NCBI RefSeq assembly: GCF_028548475.1
Contig: NZ_JAQQLE010000002.1
Span: 124,001 to 188,000, forward strand
Direction of reading: 5' to 3'
Origin: Vogesella margarita
GTDB taxonomy: Bacteria; Pseudomonadota; Gammaproteobacteria; Burkholderiales; Chromobacteriaceae
Length of the DNA: 64,000 bases
Notes under the pieces: generated by a model
The model's input: only the letters and a program-made list of their open reading frames with translations
The model's database searches: none
What the model was told of the DNA's origin: nothing
Program-made: the position numbers and the translations under genes
Part shown: one piece after another, positions 16,610 to 26,425 of the stretch
How the letters are laid out: every line of letters begins with the position of its first letter
Numbering within the stretch: position 1 is the first letter of the stretch

Positions 16610-17338
16610 GTGGAGTCTCTATCCATTCCGGTGCCGCAGAAGGTGCCGTTTCGCCAGGGTGCCGCCTGGGTCCAGCATGCTTTTTTCCTGGTGCGCGAAC
16701 AGCCGCTGACCTGGCTGCTGTACGCCGCGATGTACGGCATGATCCAGCTTACCGTGGCGGCGCTGCCGGTGGTCGGGCAGTTCCTGAGCATGGTGCTGGT
16801 GCCGGTATTCGCCGGCGGCTTCGTGCTGGCCGCCGCCAAGGCGATGCGCGGCGAACAGCTGCGCCCGCTGGACCTGTTCCTGATGCTGAAGCCGTACTGG
16901 CAGCGGCTGGTGATGCTGGGCATCGCCTACTTCGGCCTGCTGGTCGTGCTGCTGATGATGATGGCGGTGCTGCTGTTGCTGCTGTTCGGCGACACGCTGC
17001 AGACCGGGCATGCGTTCGAACGTTCGCCGGTGCTGATGATACTGATGATGGTGCTGATGGGCGGCAGCCTGTTCGTCGCGTCGCTGAGCTACTGGTTCGC
17101 GCCGGTGGAAATCGTGCTACGTGGCGGCGAGCCGTTGCCGGCGATGCGCTACAGCGCGCGCGCCGGCATGGCGAACTGGGGCGCGATGTTGTACTGCGGC
17201 CTGATCCTGGCGGTGCTGTTTGGGCTGGCGCTGCTGCCCTTCGGCCTTGGCCTGCTGCTGTGGCTGCCGGTGATGTTCGTCACCGTGTTCATGTCCTGGC
17301 ACGACGTCTGCGGCGACGGCATGCCGCGCCACCGCTAG
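16610..17338 (+). CDS. BPSS1780 family integral membrane protein
   Basis: A 242-residue membrane protein with about six hydrophobic helices (roughly residues 33-60, 62-85, 103-130, 145-165, 185-205 and 208-230). The GTG at 16610 is preferred because AGGGGAG lies nine bases upstream and the protein then begins VESLSIPVPQKVPFRQGAAW. The Q-G-A-x-W segment and the segment around FAPVEIVLRGGEPLPAMRYS match the family named after Burkholderia BPSS1780, common in betaproteobacteria and of unknown function. It diverges from tkt. A repeat copy (17353-17365) follows 14 bases after the stop. Confidence 0.8.
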   Translation: MESLSIPVPQKVPFRQGAAWVQHAFFLVREQPLTWLLYAAMYGMIQLTVAALPVVGQFLSMVLVPVFAGGFVLAAAKAMRGEQLRPLDLFLMLKPYWQRLVMLGIAYFGLLVVLLMMMAVLLLLLFGDTLQTGHAFERSPVLMILMMVLMGGSLFVASLSYWFAPVEIVLRGGEPLPAMRYSARAGMANWGAMLYCGLILAVLFGLALLPFGLGLLLWLPVMFVTVFMSWHDVCGDGMPRHR

Positions 17339-17352
17339 CGCGCCGCGGCAAC

Positions 17353-17365
17353 TGCGGCCAACCTT
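17353..17365 (-). repeat. Exact 13-mer repeat copy between the BPSS1780-like gene and elaA
   Basis: TGCGGCCAACCTT in the 47-base gap between two converging genes. No hairpin partner is seen. Confidence 0.9.
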
Positions 17366-17385
17366 GCGTTCGCCGCCGTGCTGTT

Positions 17386-17850
17386 TCAGGCGTCGTGACG
17401 GCGCATGTCCAGGTGCAGGATGCCGTCGTCGTCGTAGGGCTCGGACTGCACCACGAAGCCGAACTCCTCGTAGAAGTGCTGCAGCGAGGCCTGCGCCGAC
17501 AGCATGATGGCGCACCCCGGATACCGCTGCCCGCAGTGGCGGATCGCCTGCTGCAGCAGCTGCCGCCCCAGCCCGCCGCCGCGGCGATCGGGGGCGACCA
17601 CCACCCGGCCGATGGCCACCGCGTCCGGATACTTGACGCCCGGCGCCAGCAGCCGGGCGTAGGCCACCAGCCGCTCGCTGCCGTCGCGGCCGCTGAGGTG
17701 CCAGCCGTGCTGGTCCAGACCGTCCAGGTCGCCGTAGATCGACCGCTGCTCCACTACGAACACCTGATCGCGCAGCTGCAGCGCCTCGTACAGCTGCTGC
17801 ACGCCGAAGTCCCCGAAACCGTGGCAGTGCCACTTCACTTGACTTGCCAT
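17386..17850 (-). CDS. elaA: ElaA-type GNAT family N-acetyltransferase
   Basis: A 154-residue single-domain GNAT acetyltransferase of the ElaA group. The start region LYEALQLRDQVFVVEQ is the ElaA signature (LYALLRLRxxVFVVEQ in relatives). The acetyl-CoA loop is VVVAPDRRGGGLGRQLLQQA (Q/R-x-x-G-x-G/A form), and the C-terminal part has AQASLQHFYEEFGF. The acceptor substrate is unknown. It diverges from parC with a 77-base shared promoter region; no clear ribosome binding site precedes the ATG. Confidence 0.9.
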   Translation of the reverse strand: MASQVKWHCHGFGDFGVQQLYEALQLRDQVFVVEQRSIYGDLDGLDQHGWHLSGRDGSERLVAYARLLAPGVKYPDAVAIGRVVVAPDRRGGGLGRQLLQQAIRHCGQRYPGCAIMLSAQASLQHFYEEFGFVVQSEPYDDDGILHLDMRRHDA

Positions 17851-17927
17851 AGTACAATTTGCCCCATTGCCAGTTTTGTGACCCTCACCATAGCACGATG
17901 TGCTGACTGCACGCCGTACGGACCCTT

Positions 17928-20282
17928 ATGAATCACGACGATCTGTTTGCCGGCACGCTGCCCGACGCCAGCGTGCCCCCTGCCCCGCCCGCGCCGCCGG
18001 CGGCCGATCTGGTCGACGACGACGGCCAGCTGGCGCTCGACCTGTACGCCGAGCGTGCCTATCTCGAATACGCGATGAGCGTGGTCAAGGGCCGCGCGCT
18101 GCCGGAGGTGGCCGACGGCCAGAAGCCGGTGCAGCGCCGCATCCTGTACGCGATGCGCGACATGGGCCTGGTGCACGGCGCCAAGCCGGTGAAATCGGCG
18201 CGCGTGGTCGGCGAAATCCTGGGTAAATACCACCCGCACGGCGACAGCTCGGCCTACGAGGCGCTGGTGCGCATGGCGCAGGACTTCACCCTGCGCTACC
18301 CGCTGATCGATGGCCAGGGCAACTTCGGCTCGCGCGACGGCGACGGCGCCGCGGCGATGCGTTACACCGAGGCGCGCCTCACCCCGATCGCCGAGCTGCT
18401 GCTGTCCGAGATCGACATGGGCACCGTGGACTTCGTGCCCAACTACGACGGCGCCTTCGAGGAGCCGGCGCTGCTGCCGGCGCGCCTGCCGATGATGCTG
18501 CTCAACGGCGCCTCCGGCATCGCGGTGGGCATGGCCACCGAGATTCCGCCGCACAACCTGAAGGAAGTGGCCTCCGCCGCGCTGGCGCTGCTGGCCGATC
18601 CGGACATGAGCACCGCCGAGCTGGTGGCCCACGTGCCGGGCCCGGACTTCCCCGGCGGCGGCCAGATCATCACCCCGCACGAGGACATCCTCGCCGCCTA
18701 CGAGGTTGGCCGCGGCAGCGTGCGCGTGCGCGCCAAGTGGGAAGTGGAAAAACTGGCGCGCGGCCAGTGGCGCGTGATCGTGTCCGAGCTGCCGCCCGGC
18801 TCCAGCGCACAGAAGGTGCTGGCCGAGATCGAGGAGGCCACCAACCCGAAGCTGAAATCCGGCAAGAAGGCGCTGACCCAGGAACAGCAAAACCTGAAGA
18901 GCCTGATGCTGTCGCTGCTCGACCGCGTGCGCGACGAGTCCGACAGCGAGCAGCCGGTGCGGCTGGTGTTCGAGCCGAAATCCAGCCGCCAGGATCCGGA
19001 CGAGTTCATCAACATCCTGCTGGCGCAGACCAGCCTGGAAGGCAACGCCTCGATGAACCTGGTGATGATCGGCCTGGACGGCCGTCCGGCGCAGAAGGGG
19101 CTGAAAGCCATCCTCGCCGAGTGGCTGTCCTTCCGCCAGCACACCATCACCCGCCGCCTGAACTACCGCCTGGGCCAGGTCGACAAGCGCATCCACATCC
19201 TCGAAGGGCGCATGATCGCCTTCATCCATATCGATGAAGTGATCCGCGTGATCCGCGAATCGGACGAGCCGAAGCCGGACCTGATCAAGGCCTTCGGCCT
19301 GTCCGAGGCGCAGGCCGAGGACATCCTGGAGATCCGCCTGCGCCAGCTGGCGCGGCTGGAAGGCTTCAAGCTGGAGAAGGAACTGGCCGATTTGCGCAAG
19401 GAACGCGACAACCTGCGTCACCTGCTGTCCAGCGAGGCTGCGCTGCGCGGGCTGATGGCCGAGGAAATCCGCAGCGATGCGGTGAAATACGGCGACGCGC
19501 GCCGCAGCGAGATCAAGGTCGCCGAGCGCGCGGTGCTGACGCAGACCACCGCCGACGAGCCGGTGACGGTGATCCTGTCGCAGAAGGGCTGGATCCGCGC
19601 CCGCGTCGGCCACAACGTCGATCTGTCGGCGCTCACCTTCAAGGACGGCGACGGCCTGCACACGGTGGTGGAGACGCGCACCGTGTGGTCGCTGATCGTG
19701 CTCGACAGCCGCGGCCGCGCCTACACCATCGACCCCGCCGACGTGCCGACCGGGCGCGGTGACGGTGTGCCGGTGGCGTCCCTGGTCGAGCTGCAGGACG
19801 GCGCCAAGCCGGCGCAGCTGTTGTCGGCGCCAGACGCCACCCGCTACGTGGTGGCCGGCAGCGGCGGCTACGGCTTCATCGCCAAGCTCGGCGACATGAG
19901 CGGCCGCGTGAAGGCCGGCAAGGCCTTCCTGACGCTGGACGCGGGCGAGACGGTGCTCGCGCCGGTGCGCATTGCGGCCAACCTTGACGGCCTGCGCCTG
20001 GTGGCCGCCAGCGACGGCGGCCGCGCGCTGGCCTTCCCGGCCGGCGAGCTGAAGGAGCTGGCCAAGGGCCGCGGCCTGATGCTGATGTCGCTGGCCGCGG
20101 GCGAGGCGCTGACCGCCATCGGCCTGGTGGCCGGCGACAAGGCACTGCTGTCCACGGTGTCGGTACGCGGCAAGGCGGGTGACGAGAAGCTGGCGCTGGC
20201 CGAGTTCGACGGCAAGCGCGGCGCCAAGGGCAAGCTGATGCCGAAGAAGTGGACGGTCGGCGCCATCCGCCAGCCGGACTGA
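17928..20282 (+). CDS. parC: DNA topoisomerase IV subunit A
   Basis: Breakage-reunion subunit of topoisomerase IV, which decatenates daughter chromosomes. It has 784 residues, close to other betaproteobacterial ParC. The catalytic Tyr146 lies in [23 protein letters not shown] and [20 protein letters not shown] are conserved. The quinolone-determining positions equivalent to E. coli Ser80 and Glu84 are Ser107 and Glu111, the susceptible wild type. The long coiled-coil and C-gate region is followed by a degenerate beta-pinwheel C-terminus. An exact repeat copy (19973-19985) codes for AANL near the C-terminus. parE is not adjacent. The gene runs into pilS with a 4-base gap. Confidence 0.97.
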   Translation: MNHDDLFAGTLPDASVPPAPPAPPAADLVDDDGQLALDLYAERAYLEYAMSVVKGRALPEVADGQKPVQRRILYAMRDMGLVHGAKPVKSARVVGEILGKYHPHGDSSAYEALVRMAQDFTLRYPLIDGQGNFGSRDGDGAAAMRYTEARLTPIAELLLSEIDMGTVDFVPNYDGAFEEPALLPARLPMMLLNGASGIAVGMATEIPPHNLKEVASAALALLADPDMSTAELVAHVPGPDFPGGGQIITPHEDILAAYEVGRGSVRVRAKWEVEKLARGQWRVIVSELPPGSSAQKVLAEIEEATNPKLKSGKKALTQEQQNLKSLMLSLLDRVRDESDSEQPVRLVFEPKSSRQDPDEFINILLAQTSLEGNASMNLVMIGLDGRPAQKGLKAILAEWLSFRQHTITRRLNYRLGQVDKRIHILEGRMIAFIHIDEVIRVIRESDEPKPDLIKAFGLSEAQAEDILEIRLRQLARLEGFKLEKELADLRKERDNLRHLLSSEAALRGLMAEEIRSDAVKYGDARRSEIKVAERAVLTQTTADEPVTVILSQKGWIRARVGHNVDLSALTFKDGDGLHTVVETRTVWSLIVLDSRGRAYTIDPADVPTGRGDGVPVASLVELQDGAKPAQLLSAPDATRYVVAGSGGYGFIAKLGDMSGRVKAGKAFLTLDAGETVLAPVRIAANLDGLRLVAASDGGRALAFPAGELKELAKGRGLMLMSLAAGEALTAIGLVAGDKALLSTVSVRGKAGDEKLALAEFDGKRGAKGKLMPKKWTVGAIRQPD
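19973..19985 (-). repeat. Exact 13-mer repeat copy inside parC
   Basis: TGCGGCCAACCTT, read by ParC as part of ...IAANLD.... It lies in the poorly conserved C-terminal pinwheel. Confidence 0.85.
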
Positions 20283-20286
20283 CACG

Positions 20287-21840
20287 ATGACGCCGCCGCC
20301 CGCCTCGCTGCTGTCGACCCGCAAGGCGCTGCGCTTTTTCAACCTGTTCCGCATCGCGCTGGTGGCGGTGCTGCTGCTGATGACGCAGTGGGTGTTGCCG
20401 GAACAGGCGCTGGATCGCGCCGCGCTGGGGCAGTGGGCGCTGGCCTACGGCGCGCTGGTGGTGGCCGGTGCGCTGGTCGGCCGCCTGGCGCTGCCGCTGT
20501 CGTGGCTGCTGACGGCGACGCTGGCCGCCGACATTGTGCTGATCAGCAGCTTTACCCATCTCTACGGCGGCGTGAAAAGCGGCTTCGGCATGCTGCTGCT
20601 GCCCTTCCTGGCGGTGGCCGGCATGCTGGTCAGCGGCCGGCTGGCGCTGTTCTACGCCGCGCTGGCCACCTTCAGCCTGTTCGCCAGCGTGGCGCTGAAC
20701 GCCTGGCACGACGGGCCGGACAGCAACCAGCTGCTGCAGGCGGCGCTGCTGGCGATCGCCGGCTTCGTCACCAGCGCCACCACCTGGCTGCTGTCGCGCA
20801 AGGCGCGGCAGTCCGAGCTGCTGGCGGCGCAGCGCGGCAGCCAGCTGGCCAGCCTCAACCGCGTCAACGCGCTGGCGCTGCAGGCGCTGCGCGAGGCGGT
20901 GCTGGTGCTGGACGCGCAGGGCGTGCTGCGTCAGTTCAACACGCCTGCCAGCCGCCTGTTCGGCGAGCTGCAGCGCGACCGGGCGCCGCCGGCGCTGCAA
21001 CCGCTGATCCGGCGCTGGCAGCGGCAGGGCATGCCGCTGCAGGAGCAGGAGATCGACCTGGATCTGGGCGGGCGGCAACTGATCGGGCGCATGGTGCCGC
21101 TGGCGGAAGATGACAGCCTGCTGCTGGTGATGTTCCTGCGTCCGGCAGACCAGCTGGCCGCCGAGGCGCAGCAGCTGAAGCTGGCGGCGCTGGGGCGGCT
21201 GACCGCCAATATCGCGCACGAAATCCGCAACCCGCTGGCGGCGATCAGCCACGCCGCCGAGCTGCTGGGCGAAGAGGCGGCAACGCCGGTGACGCAGCGG
21301 CTGAGCGGCATGGTGGGCGACAACTGCGCGCGCATCGAACATCTGGTGGCCGAGGTGCTGCAGCTGGGTCGCCGCGACCGCGTGCACGGCGAGGTGTTCC
21401 CGCTGGCGTCCTTTGTCGACGAGCTGATCGCGAGCTTCCTGCTGGCGCACCCGGAATACCGGGAGCGTCTCGGCTGGCAGGTGGAGCCCTCGGCCACGGT
21501 GCGCTTCGACCGCAGCCACCTGCAGCGCATCCTCACCAACCTGCTGGCCAACGCCTGCCGCCACGGCAGCGCACAGCCGGGCGCGGTGCAGCTGGTGGCC
21601 ACTGCACAACGGCTGACGGTGCTGGACGACGGCCCCGGTCTCGATGCCGCGGCGCAAAGCCGCCTGTTCGAACCCTTCTTCACCACCGAAAGCAGCGGCA
21701 CCGGCCTCGGCCTGTACATCGCGCGCGAGCTGGCCCAGGCCAACGGCGCGCAGCTGTCCTACCAGCCGCCCGGCGGCTGCTTTCAACTGACCTTCCCGGA
21801 AAGCCATGAACCCGACCCCCTCCTGCGTACTGATCGTTGA
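20287..21840 (+). CDS. pilS: PilS-type sensor histidine kinase
   Basis: Membrane sensor kinase of 517 residues, partner of the downstream PilR. In Pseudomonas and Neisseriales relatives PilS senses pilin in the membrane and controls sigma-54-dependent pilA. About six hydrophobic helices lie in residues 20-170 (from RFFNLFRIALVAVLLLM through LLAIAGFVTSATTWLLS). A PAS-like region follows at about 195-295. The H-box IAHEIRNPLAAISHAAELL lies near residue 315, and N-, G1- and G2-boxes are visible in LTNLLANACRHG, VLDDGPGLD and GTGLGLYIARELA. Its last 35 bases overlap pilR. It begins four bases after parC, so it may also be read from the parC promoter. Confidence 0.88.
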   Translation: MTPPPASLLSTRKALRFFNLFRIALVAVLLLMTQWVLPEQALDRAALGQWALAYGALVVAGALVGRLALPLSWLLTATLAADIVLISSFTHLYGGVKSGFGMLLLPFLAVAGMLVSGRLALFYAALATFSLFASVALNAWHDGPDSNQLLQAALLAIAGFVTSATTWLLSRKARQSELLAAQRGSQLASLNRVNALALQALREAVLVLDAQGVLRQFNTPASRLFGELQRDRAPPALQPLIRRWQRQGMPLQEQEIDLDLGGRQLIGRMVPLAEDDSLLLVMFLRPADQLAAEAQQLKLAALGRLTANIAHEIRNPLAAISHAAELLGEEAATPVTQRLSGMVGDNCARIEHLVAEVLQLGRRDRVHGEVFPLASFVDELIASFLLAHPEYRERLGWQVEPSATVRFDRSHLQRILTNLLANACRHGSAQPGAVQLVATAQRLTVLDDGPGLDAAAQSRLFEPFFTTESSGTGLGLYIARELAQANGAQLSYQPPGGCFQLTFPESHEPDPLLRTDR

Positions 21841-23143
21841 CGACGAGCCGGACCTGCGCGAGCTGCTGCAGCTGACCCTGCTCAAGATGGGGCTGCAGGT
21901 GCTGGCTGCGGCCAACGTTGCCGACGCCTGCCGCCTGCTGGCGCGCGAGCGCTGCGACCTGGTGCTCACCGACATGCGCCTGCCGGACGGCGAGGGGCTG
22001 CAGGTGGTGCAGTACATCCAGCAACAGCAGCTGGACATCCCGGTGGCGGTGATCACTGCCTACGGCAGCACCGAGAACGCGGTGGCGGCGATGAAGGCCG
22101 GCGCCTTCGACTACCTGGCCAAGCCGCTGAGCCTGGCTGCGCTGCGCGCGCTGGTGAAGTCGGCGCTGCAGGTGAGGGAGCCGGCGCCGGCCGCCGGCGG
22201 CGAGCCGCGCCTCCTGGGCGGCGCGGCGGCGATGCGCGACGTGCGCACGATGATAGACAAGCTGGCGCGCACGCAGGCGGCGGTGCACATCAGCGGCGAA
22301 TCCGGCACCGGCAAGGAGCAGGCGGCGCGGCAGATCCACGAGCAGAGCGCGCGCGCAAGCCAGCCTTTCGTCGCGGTGAACTGCGGTGCGATCCCGGAGA
22401 CGCTGATGGAGAGCGAGTTCTTCGGCTACCGCAAGGGCGCCTTCACCGGCGCCGACGCCGACCGCGACGGCTTTTTCCAGCTCGCCCATGGCGGCACGCT
22501 GTTCCTCGACGAGGTTGCCGACCTGCCGCTGGCGATGCAGGTCAAGCTGCTGCGCGCGATCCAGGAAAAAAAGGTGCGGCGGCTGGGCGCGGCGCAGGAG
22601 GAGGCGGTCGACGTGCGCCTGGTCAGCGCCACCCACCGCGACCTGGTGCAGCTGGTGGAACAGGGTCGCTTCCGCCAGGATCTGTACTACCGCCTGAACG
22701 TGATCGGCCTGGCGATGCCGCCGCTGCGCGAGCTGCGCGACGACCTGCCGCAGTTCGTCGCCCGCCTGCTGCAGCGCTTCAGCGCCGGCAGCGAACAGCC
22801 GCAGCTGGACGAGGCCGCGCTGCAGGCGCTGCTGGGCTACCACTATCCCGGCAACTTCCGCGAGCTGGAGAACATCCTGGAGCGGGCGGTGGCGCTGGCC
22901 AGCGACGGCCGCATCCGCGCCGGCGACCTGCAGCTGGGCGCTTCCGGCGCGGAGGCTGCGCTCCCCGGCGCACAGCCGCAGGACGGCGGCGAGACGCTGC
23001 AGGACTACCTCGACCGCGTCGAGCGCGCCGCCATCGACAAGGCGTTGCAGGCCAGCGACGGCAACCGCACCCAGGCGGCGCGGCTGCTGGGCGTCAGCTT
23101 CCGCTCGCTGCGCTACCGGCTGGAGCGGCTGGGCATGAAGTGA
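21806..23143 (+). CDS. pilR: PilR-type sigma-54-dependent response regulator
   Basis: NtrC-family activator of 445 residues, expected to turn on pilin transcription. Receiver domain 1-120 with phospho-acceptor Asp56 (LVLTDMRLPDG) and Lys in YLAKPLS. AAA+ domain about 140-370 with Walker A SGESGTGKEQ, the sigma-54 contact loop GAFTGA (ESEFFGYRKGAFTGAD), GTLFLDEVADLP, and the R-finger region RQDLYYRLNVI. The C-terminal Fis-type HTH is TQAARLLGVSFRSLRYRLER, closely matching PilR. It overlaps pilS by 35 bases in another frame. A repeat variant lies inside at 21907-21919. A strong terminator follows. Confidence 0.9.
   Translation: MNPTPSCVLIVDDEPDLRELLQLTLLKMGLQVLAAANVADACRLLARERCDLVLTDMRLPDGEGLQVVQYIQQQQLDIPVAVITAYGSTENAVAAMKAGAFDYLAKPLSLAALRALVKSALQVREPAPAAGGEPRLLGGAAAMRDVRTMIDKLARTQAAVHISGESGTGKEQAARQIHEQSARASQPFVAVNCGAIPETLMESEFFGYRKGAFTGADADRDGFFQLAHGGTLFLDEVADLPLAMQVKLLRAIQEKKVRRLGAAQEEAVDVRLVSATHRDLVQLVEQGRFRQDLYYRLNVIGLAMPPLRELRDDLPQFVARLLQRFSAGSEQPQLDEAALQALLGYHYPGNFRELENILERAVALASDGRIRAGDLQLGASGAEAALPGAQPQDGGETLQDYLDRVERAAIDKALQASDGNRTQAARLLGVSFRSLRYRLERLGMK
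21907..21919 (-). repeat. Repeat variant inside pilR
   Basis: TGCGGCCAACGTT, one mismatch from the minus-strand 13-mer, in the receiver-domain coding region (AAANVAD). Confidence 0.65.
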
Positions 23144-23159
23144 GCGCCTGGCCGCACCG

Positions 23160-23181
23160 TTGCGGCCAACGTTGGCCGCAA
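23160..23181. repeat. Palindromic repeat, 22 bases, after pilR
   Basis: The 20-base palindrome TGCGGCCAACGTTGGCCGCA (23161-23180), extended by one T/A pair. It abuts the terminator stem that follows. Confidence 0.95.
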
Positions 23182-23182
23182 G

Positions 23183-23217
23183 AAAAAAGGCGTTACCGTT
23201 GCGGTAACGCCTTTTTT
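23183..23217. terminator. Strong bidirectional terminator between pilR and the chemoreceptor gene
   Basis: AAAAAAGGCGTTACCG (23183-23198), loop TTG, CGGTAACGCCTTTTTT (23202-23217): a perfect 16-bp inverted repeat with A and T tracts, between converging genes. Confidence 0.96.
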
Positions 23218-23246
23218 GCTGCCTTTTTACTGTTGGGCGCGGCGGC

Positions 23247-25319
23247 TTACACGCGGAAGCGCGCCACCGACTGTCGCAACTGCTGCGCCATCGCCGTCAT
23301 CTCGCAGGCGGCCAGCGACGCGTCGTGCGCCTTCTGGTGGTTCTGGTCGGCCTGCTGCGCCACCCGCTCCACGTTGTGGGCGATGTCGAGGCTGGCGGTG
23401 CTCTGCTCGCGCAGCGCGTCGGAGATGCCGGCCACCGCCAGCTCCACCTGTCTGGCGCCGTCGCGGATGCTCTGCAGGCTGGCACCGGCCTCGCTCGCCG
23501 ATTTCACCCCCGCCTCAACCTGCACCACGCCGCTGCTCATGCTGTCCACCGCCTCGCGCGCCTCGTTCTGGATGCGGCCAACGGTGTCGCTGATCTCCAG
23601 TGTCGACTGCGTGGTGCGCTCCGCCAGCTTGCGCACCTCGTCGGCGACCACGGCAAAGCCGCGGCCCATCTCGCCGGCGCGCGCCGCCTCGATCGCCGCG
23701 TTCAGCGCCAGCAGGTTGGTCTGCTCGGCGATCTCGCGGATCACCGTCACCACGCGGCTGATCTGCTCCGAGCGCTCGCCCAGCTGGGTGACGGTGGCGG
23801 CGGTGCTGCCCGATGCCGCCGCGATTTCGCGCATGGTGTCCACCGTACGGCTGACGACGGCCTCGCCGCTACGCGACACCTCGTCCGACTGCACCGCCAG
23901 TTCACGCGCGCTGCCGGCGTGCTGGTTGACCTGCTGGATGCTCTGCGTCATTTCCTCGACGCAGGCGGCCATCGCCGACACCGCCGCGCTCTGCTCGCGC
24001 GAGCTGCCGGACACGTCGTCGGACAGCGCCGCCAGGTTGTGCGCGTTGTACGCGAGGCTGTCCACGCTCTGGTTCACCTCGCTGATCAGCTGGCGCAGCG
24101 CCTGGCACATGTGGTCGCTGGCGGCCAGCACCTCGCCGATCTCGTCGCGGCGGCGGCTGTCGATGCTCACCGTCAGGTCGCCGGAGGCGACGCGGCGCGA
24201 CACGTCCACCAGCTGCGCCAGCGGGCGGCTGACCCAGTAGCGCATCGAGAAGTACACCAGGACCACCAGCAGTAGCGTCACCAGCAGCGTGCCCAGCAGC
24301 ATCTTCAGCTGCATCTCGTGCGGTTCGCGCACCAGCTCTTCCTGGTAGGCGCCGGTGGCCACCAGCCAGCCCCAGCGCTCGTAGGTAAGGAAGGTGGCCA
24401 GCTTGCGGCGCGGCTCGCTGGCGCCCGGGTCCAGCCACAGGTAGCTGCTCTGCCCGTTCTTCTGCGCCAGCATGGTCTTGATGAAGGCGTTGCCGTCGGC
24501 GTCGGTCTTGTCCAGCAGGTTCTTGCCTTCCGCGTTCGGATGGATCACCAGCTCGCCGGGGCGGTTCCTGGCGTCCACCACGTACACGTAGCCGCTGTCG
24601 CCAATCTTGATGGACAGGACCTTCTGCTTCAGCGCCTGCAGTCCGTCGCTGTAGTCGATGCCGGCGAACATGGCGCCGACCACCGCGCCGCCGGCATCCT
24701 TCAGCGGCAGGTAGTGGGTCATGTAGTCGCGGCCGAACAGGTTGGCGGGGCCGGTGTAGGGCTGGCCGCTGCGCAGCTGCGCGTAGGCGGGGTGGTCGTG
24801 GTCGAGGCGGGTGGCGATGGCGCGGGTGCCGTCCTCCTTCTTCAGCGACGAGGCGACGCGCACAAAGTCGTCGCCTTCGCGCACGAACAGCGTCGCCACG
24901 CCGCGGGTGGCGGCGCTGAAGCGGTCGACCAGCGCGTCGTTGCCGTTGAGCAGCAGCTCGCCGCCGTACAGCGCCGGGGTGCTGACGCCGCTGACGCTGA
25001 CCGGGGCGCTGCTGTCGCTGCGCAGCGGCTGCGGCAGGCTGGCCGCCAGCTGCGCCGCGCTGATGCGGGCCGTGTTTTCCAGCACGCTGGCGTAGGCGTC
25101 GATGGTGTCCACCACCTGCCGGTTGGTCTGGGCCATGGCGTCGACCGAGCGCTGCTCCATGCGCTCGCCCAGCCAGCTGCTGAGGACGACCCCGGCGACG
25201 CCGAGGATCACGAAAAGGGCGATGCTCAGCAACAGGCTGAGTTTTTGGGCCAGAGACAATCCGGCGAGTTGCAGACGGGGCATGGCGACATCCGGTGATA
25301 AGGGGGTGGCTGTTGTCAT
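23247..25319 (-). CDS. Methyl-accepting chemotaxis protein with Cache sensor domain
   Basis: A 690-residue transmembrane chemoreceptor. N-terminal helix at about residues 27-52 ([20 protein letters not shown]), then a periplasmic Cache_3-Cache_2-type domain to about 335 ([35 protein letters not shown]), a second helix near 340-362, a HAMP domain, and the signalling coiled coil with the hairpin tip [20 protein letters not shown]. No C-terminal NWETF-type pentapeptide is seen. The ligand is unknown; Cache domains of this kind often bind small organic acids. The start at 25319 has no good ribosome binding site; an ATG at 25283 is the alternative. A perfect FNR-type box lies 61 bases upstream, suggesting expression under low oxygen. 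Confidence 0.92.
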   Translation of the reverse strand: MTTATPLSPDVAMPRLQLAGLSLAQKLSLLLSIALFVILGVAGVVLSSWLGERMEQRSVDAMAQTNRQVVDTIDAYASVLENTARISAAQLAASLPQPLRSDSSAPVSVSGVSTPALYGGELLLNGNDALVDRFSAATRGVATLFVREGDDFVRVASSLKKEDGTRAIATRLDHDHPAYAQLRSGQPYTGPANLFGRDYMTHYLPLKDAGGAVVGAMFAGIDYSDGLQALKQKVLSIKIGDSGYVYVVDARNRPGELVIHPNAEGKNLLDKTDADGNAFIKTMLAQKNGQSSYLWLDPGASEPRRKLATFLTYERWGWLVATGAYQEELVREPHEMQLKMLLGTLLVTLLLVVLVYFSMRYWVSRPLAQLVDVSRRVASGDLTVSIDSRRRDEIGEVLAASDHMCQALRQLISEVNQSVDSLAYNAHNLAALSDDVSGSSREQSAAVSAMAACVEEMTQSIQQVNQHAGSARELAVQSDEVSRSGEAVVSRTVDTMREIAAASGSTAATVTQLGERSEQISRVVTVIREIAEQTNLLALNAAIEAARAGEMGRGFAVVADEVRKLAERTTQSTLEISDTVGRIQNEAREAVDSMSSGVVQVEAGVKSASEAGASLQSIRDGARQVELAVAGISDALREQSTASLDIAHNVERVAQQADQNHQKAHDASLAACEMTAMAQQLRQSVARFRV

Positions 25320-25379
25320 AAAAAAGACTTGTTATGGCAACAATACACCGGAGGCTAACCGTTTATTGACGATGGCATG

Positions 25380-25393
25380 TTGATTTTGATCAA
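25380..25393. promoter_or_regulatory. FNR/Anr-type binding site upstream of the chemoreceptor gene
   Basis: TTGATTTTGATCAA is a perfect match to TTGAT-N4-ATCAA. If it works as a class II activator site at -41.5 on the leftward transcript, the -10 hexamer would be TAGCCT (complement of 25352-25357), a partial consensus match. The site is 61 bases upstream of the chemoreceptor ATG and beyond the end of the LysR gene. Confidence 0.6.
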
Positions 25394-25447
25394 TTGCGAC
25401 TGCTTATCCTTTTGATTGGAAACATTTTTCACGGGGTACGCCGCACC

Positions 25448-26323
25448 TCAGGCCGCGTGCTCGCCGCCGGGTGGGGCCGATGCGGTCAACAAGGCGGCAA
25501 AGGCGTCCACCGCGGCGTGGCGCTGCTGGCGGCGGCGGATCAGCACGGTGTCGGCGATGGCGATGTGCTCCGGCAGCGCGTGGCAGGCCACGCTGTCGCC
25601 GGCCGGCAGGCAGGCCAGCAGCGCCTGCGGCACCAGCGCCAGCCCCATGCCGCTGGCGGCGCAGCTGATCATCGCGTGGTAGGAATCCAGCTCCACGATG
25701 CGGTCCACCGCGCAGCCGCTATGGCGCAGCCACAGCTCCAGCCGCTGGCGGTAGGCGCAGCCGCTGTCGAAGGCCAGCAGCGTGTGCGGCCGGTCGTCCG
25801 GTAGCGGCGGCCGGCCGCGCGCGCCGATCAGCAGCAGCGTTTCGCGGCAGAACGGCTGGCTTTCCAGCCGCGCGTCCTCCACCGGGCCGCACACCAGTGC
25901 GCAATCGAGCGTGCCGGCCAGCACCTCGGCAATCAGGCGCGCGGTGGCGCCGGTGCGCAGCTCCAGCTGCACTGCCGGATAGCGCTGGTGGAAGTCGGCC
26001 AGCAGCGGCGGCAGCCGCACCGCAGCGGTGTTTTCCATCGCCCCCAGCCGCAGCTGGCCTTGCGGTGCGTTGCTGATCACCGCGTCGCGTGCCTCCTGCG
26101 CCAGCCCCAGCAGCTGGCCGGCGTAGTCCTGCAGGATGCGCGCCGCCGGCGTCGGCTGCAGGCGACGGCCCTCGCGCTGGAACAGGGGCACGCCGAGGTC
26201 GTCTTCCAGCTGGCGGATGCGGGTGGTGATGTTGGACTGTACGCGGTTCAGGCGGCGCGCGGCGGCGGTGATGCCGCCTTCCTGCAGTACCGCCTGGAAA
26301 ATGGCGAGGTCACCGAGATCCAT
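25448..26323 (-). CDS. LysR family transcriptional regulator
   Basis: A 291-residue LysR-type regulator. The N-terminal winged HTH is MDLGDLAIFQAVLQEGGITA followed by AARRLNRVQSNITTRIRQLE; the effector-binding domain runs from about residue 90 to 280. It diverges from a DMT-family exporter gene and a tautomerase, and an inverted repeat (ATGAT-TTCC-ATCAT) lies between. Regulation of that exporter is the natural inference. The effector is unknown. The start has a GGAGAG site eight bases upstream. Confidence 0.9.
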   Translation of the reverse strand: MDLGDLAIFQAVLQEGGITAAARRLNRVQSNITTRIRQLEDDLGVPLFQREGRRLQPTPAARILQDYAGQLLGLAQEARDAVISNAPQGQLRLGAMENTAAVRLPPLLADFHQRYPAVQLELRTGATARLIAEVLAGTLDCALVCGPVEDARLESQPFCRETLLLIGARGRPPLPDDRPHTLLAFDSGCAYRQRLELWLRHSGCAVDRIVELDSYHAMISCAASGMGLALVPQALLACLPAGDSVACHALPEHIAIADTVLIRRRQQRHAAVDAFAALLTASAPPGGEHAA

Positions 26324-26341
26324 GATCGTTCTCTCCGGAAG

Positions 26342-26355
26342 ATGATTTCCATCAT
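26342..26355. promoter_or_regulatory. Candidate LysR-type operator
   Basis: ATGAT-TTCC-ATCAT (26342-26355) is a perfect interrupted palindrome in the 102-base gap between the divergent LysR gene and the exporter gene, 19 bases upstream of the regulator's own start. Confidence 0.45.
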
Positions 26356-26425
26356 GTTAATTCATTTTTCAGGATGGGCGCGCTGCGGCATAGTGGTCGC
26401 CTGATTGTCTTGCCGAAAGCCTGCC

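Noticed and set aside
18229-18270. Possible quinolone-resistance mutation in parC
   Set aside because: Ser107 and Glu111 match the susceptible residues of E. coli ParC (Ser80, Glu84).
17835-20354. An 839-codon open frame antisense to parC
   Set aside because: Shadow of parC, rich in Gln, His and Arg, no domain.
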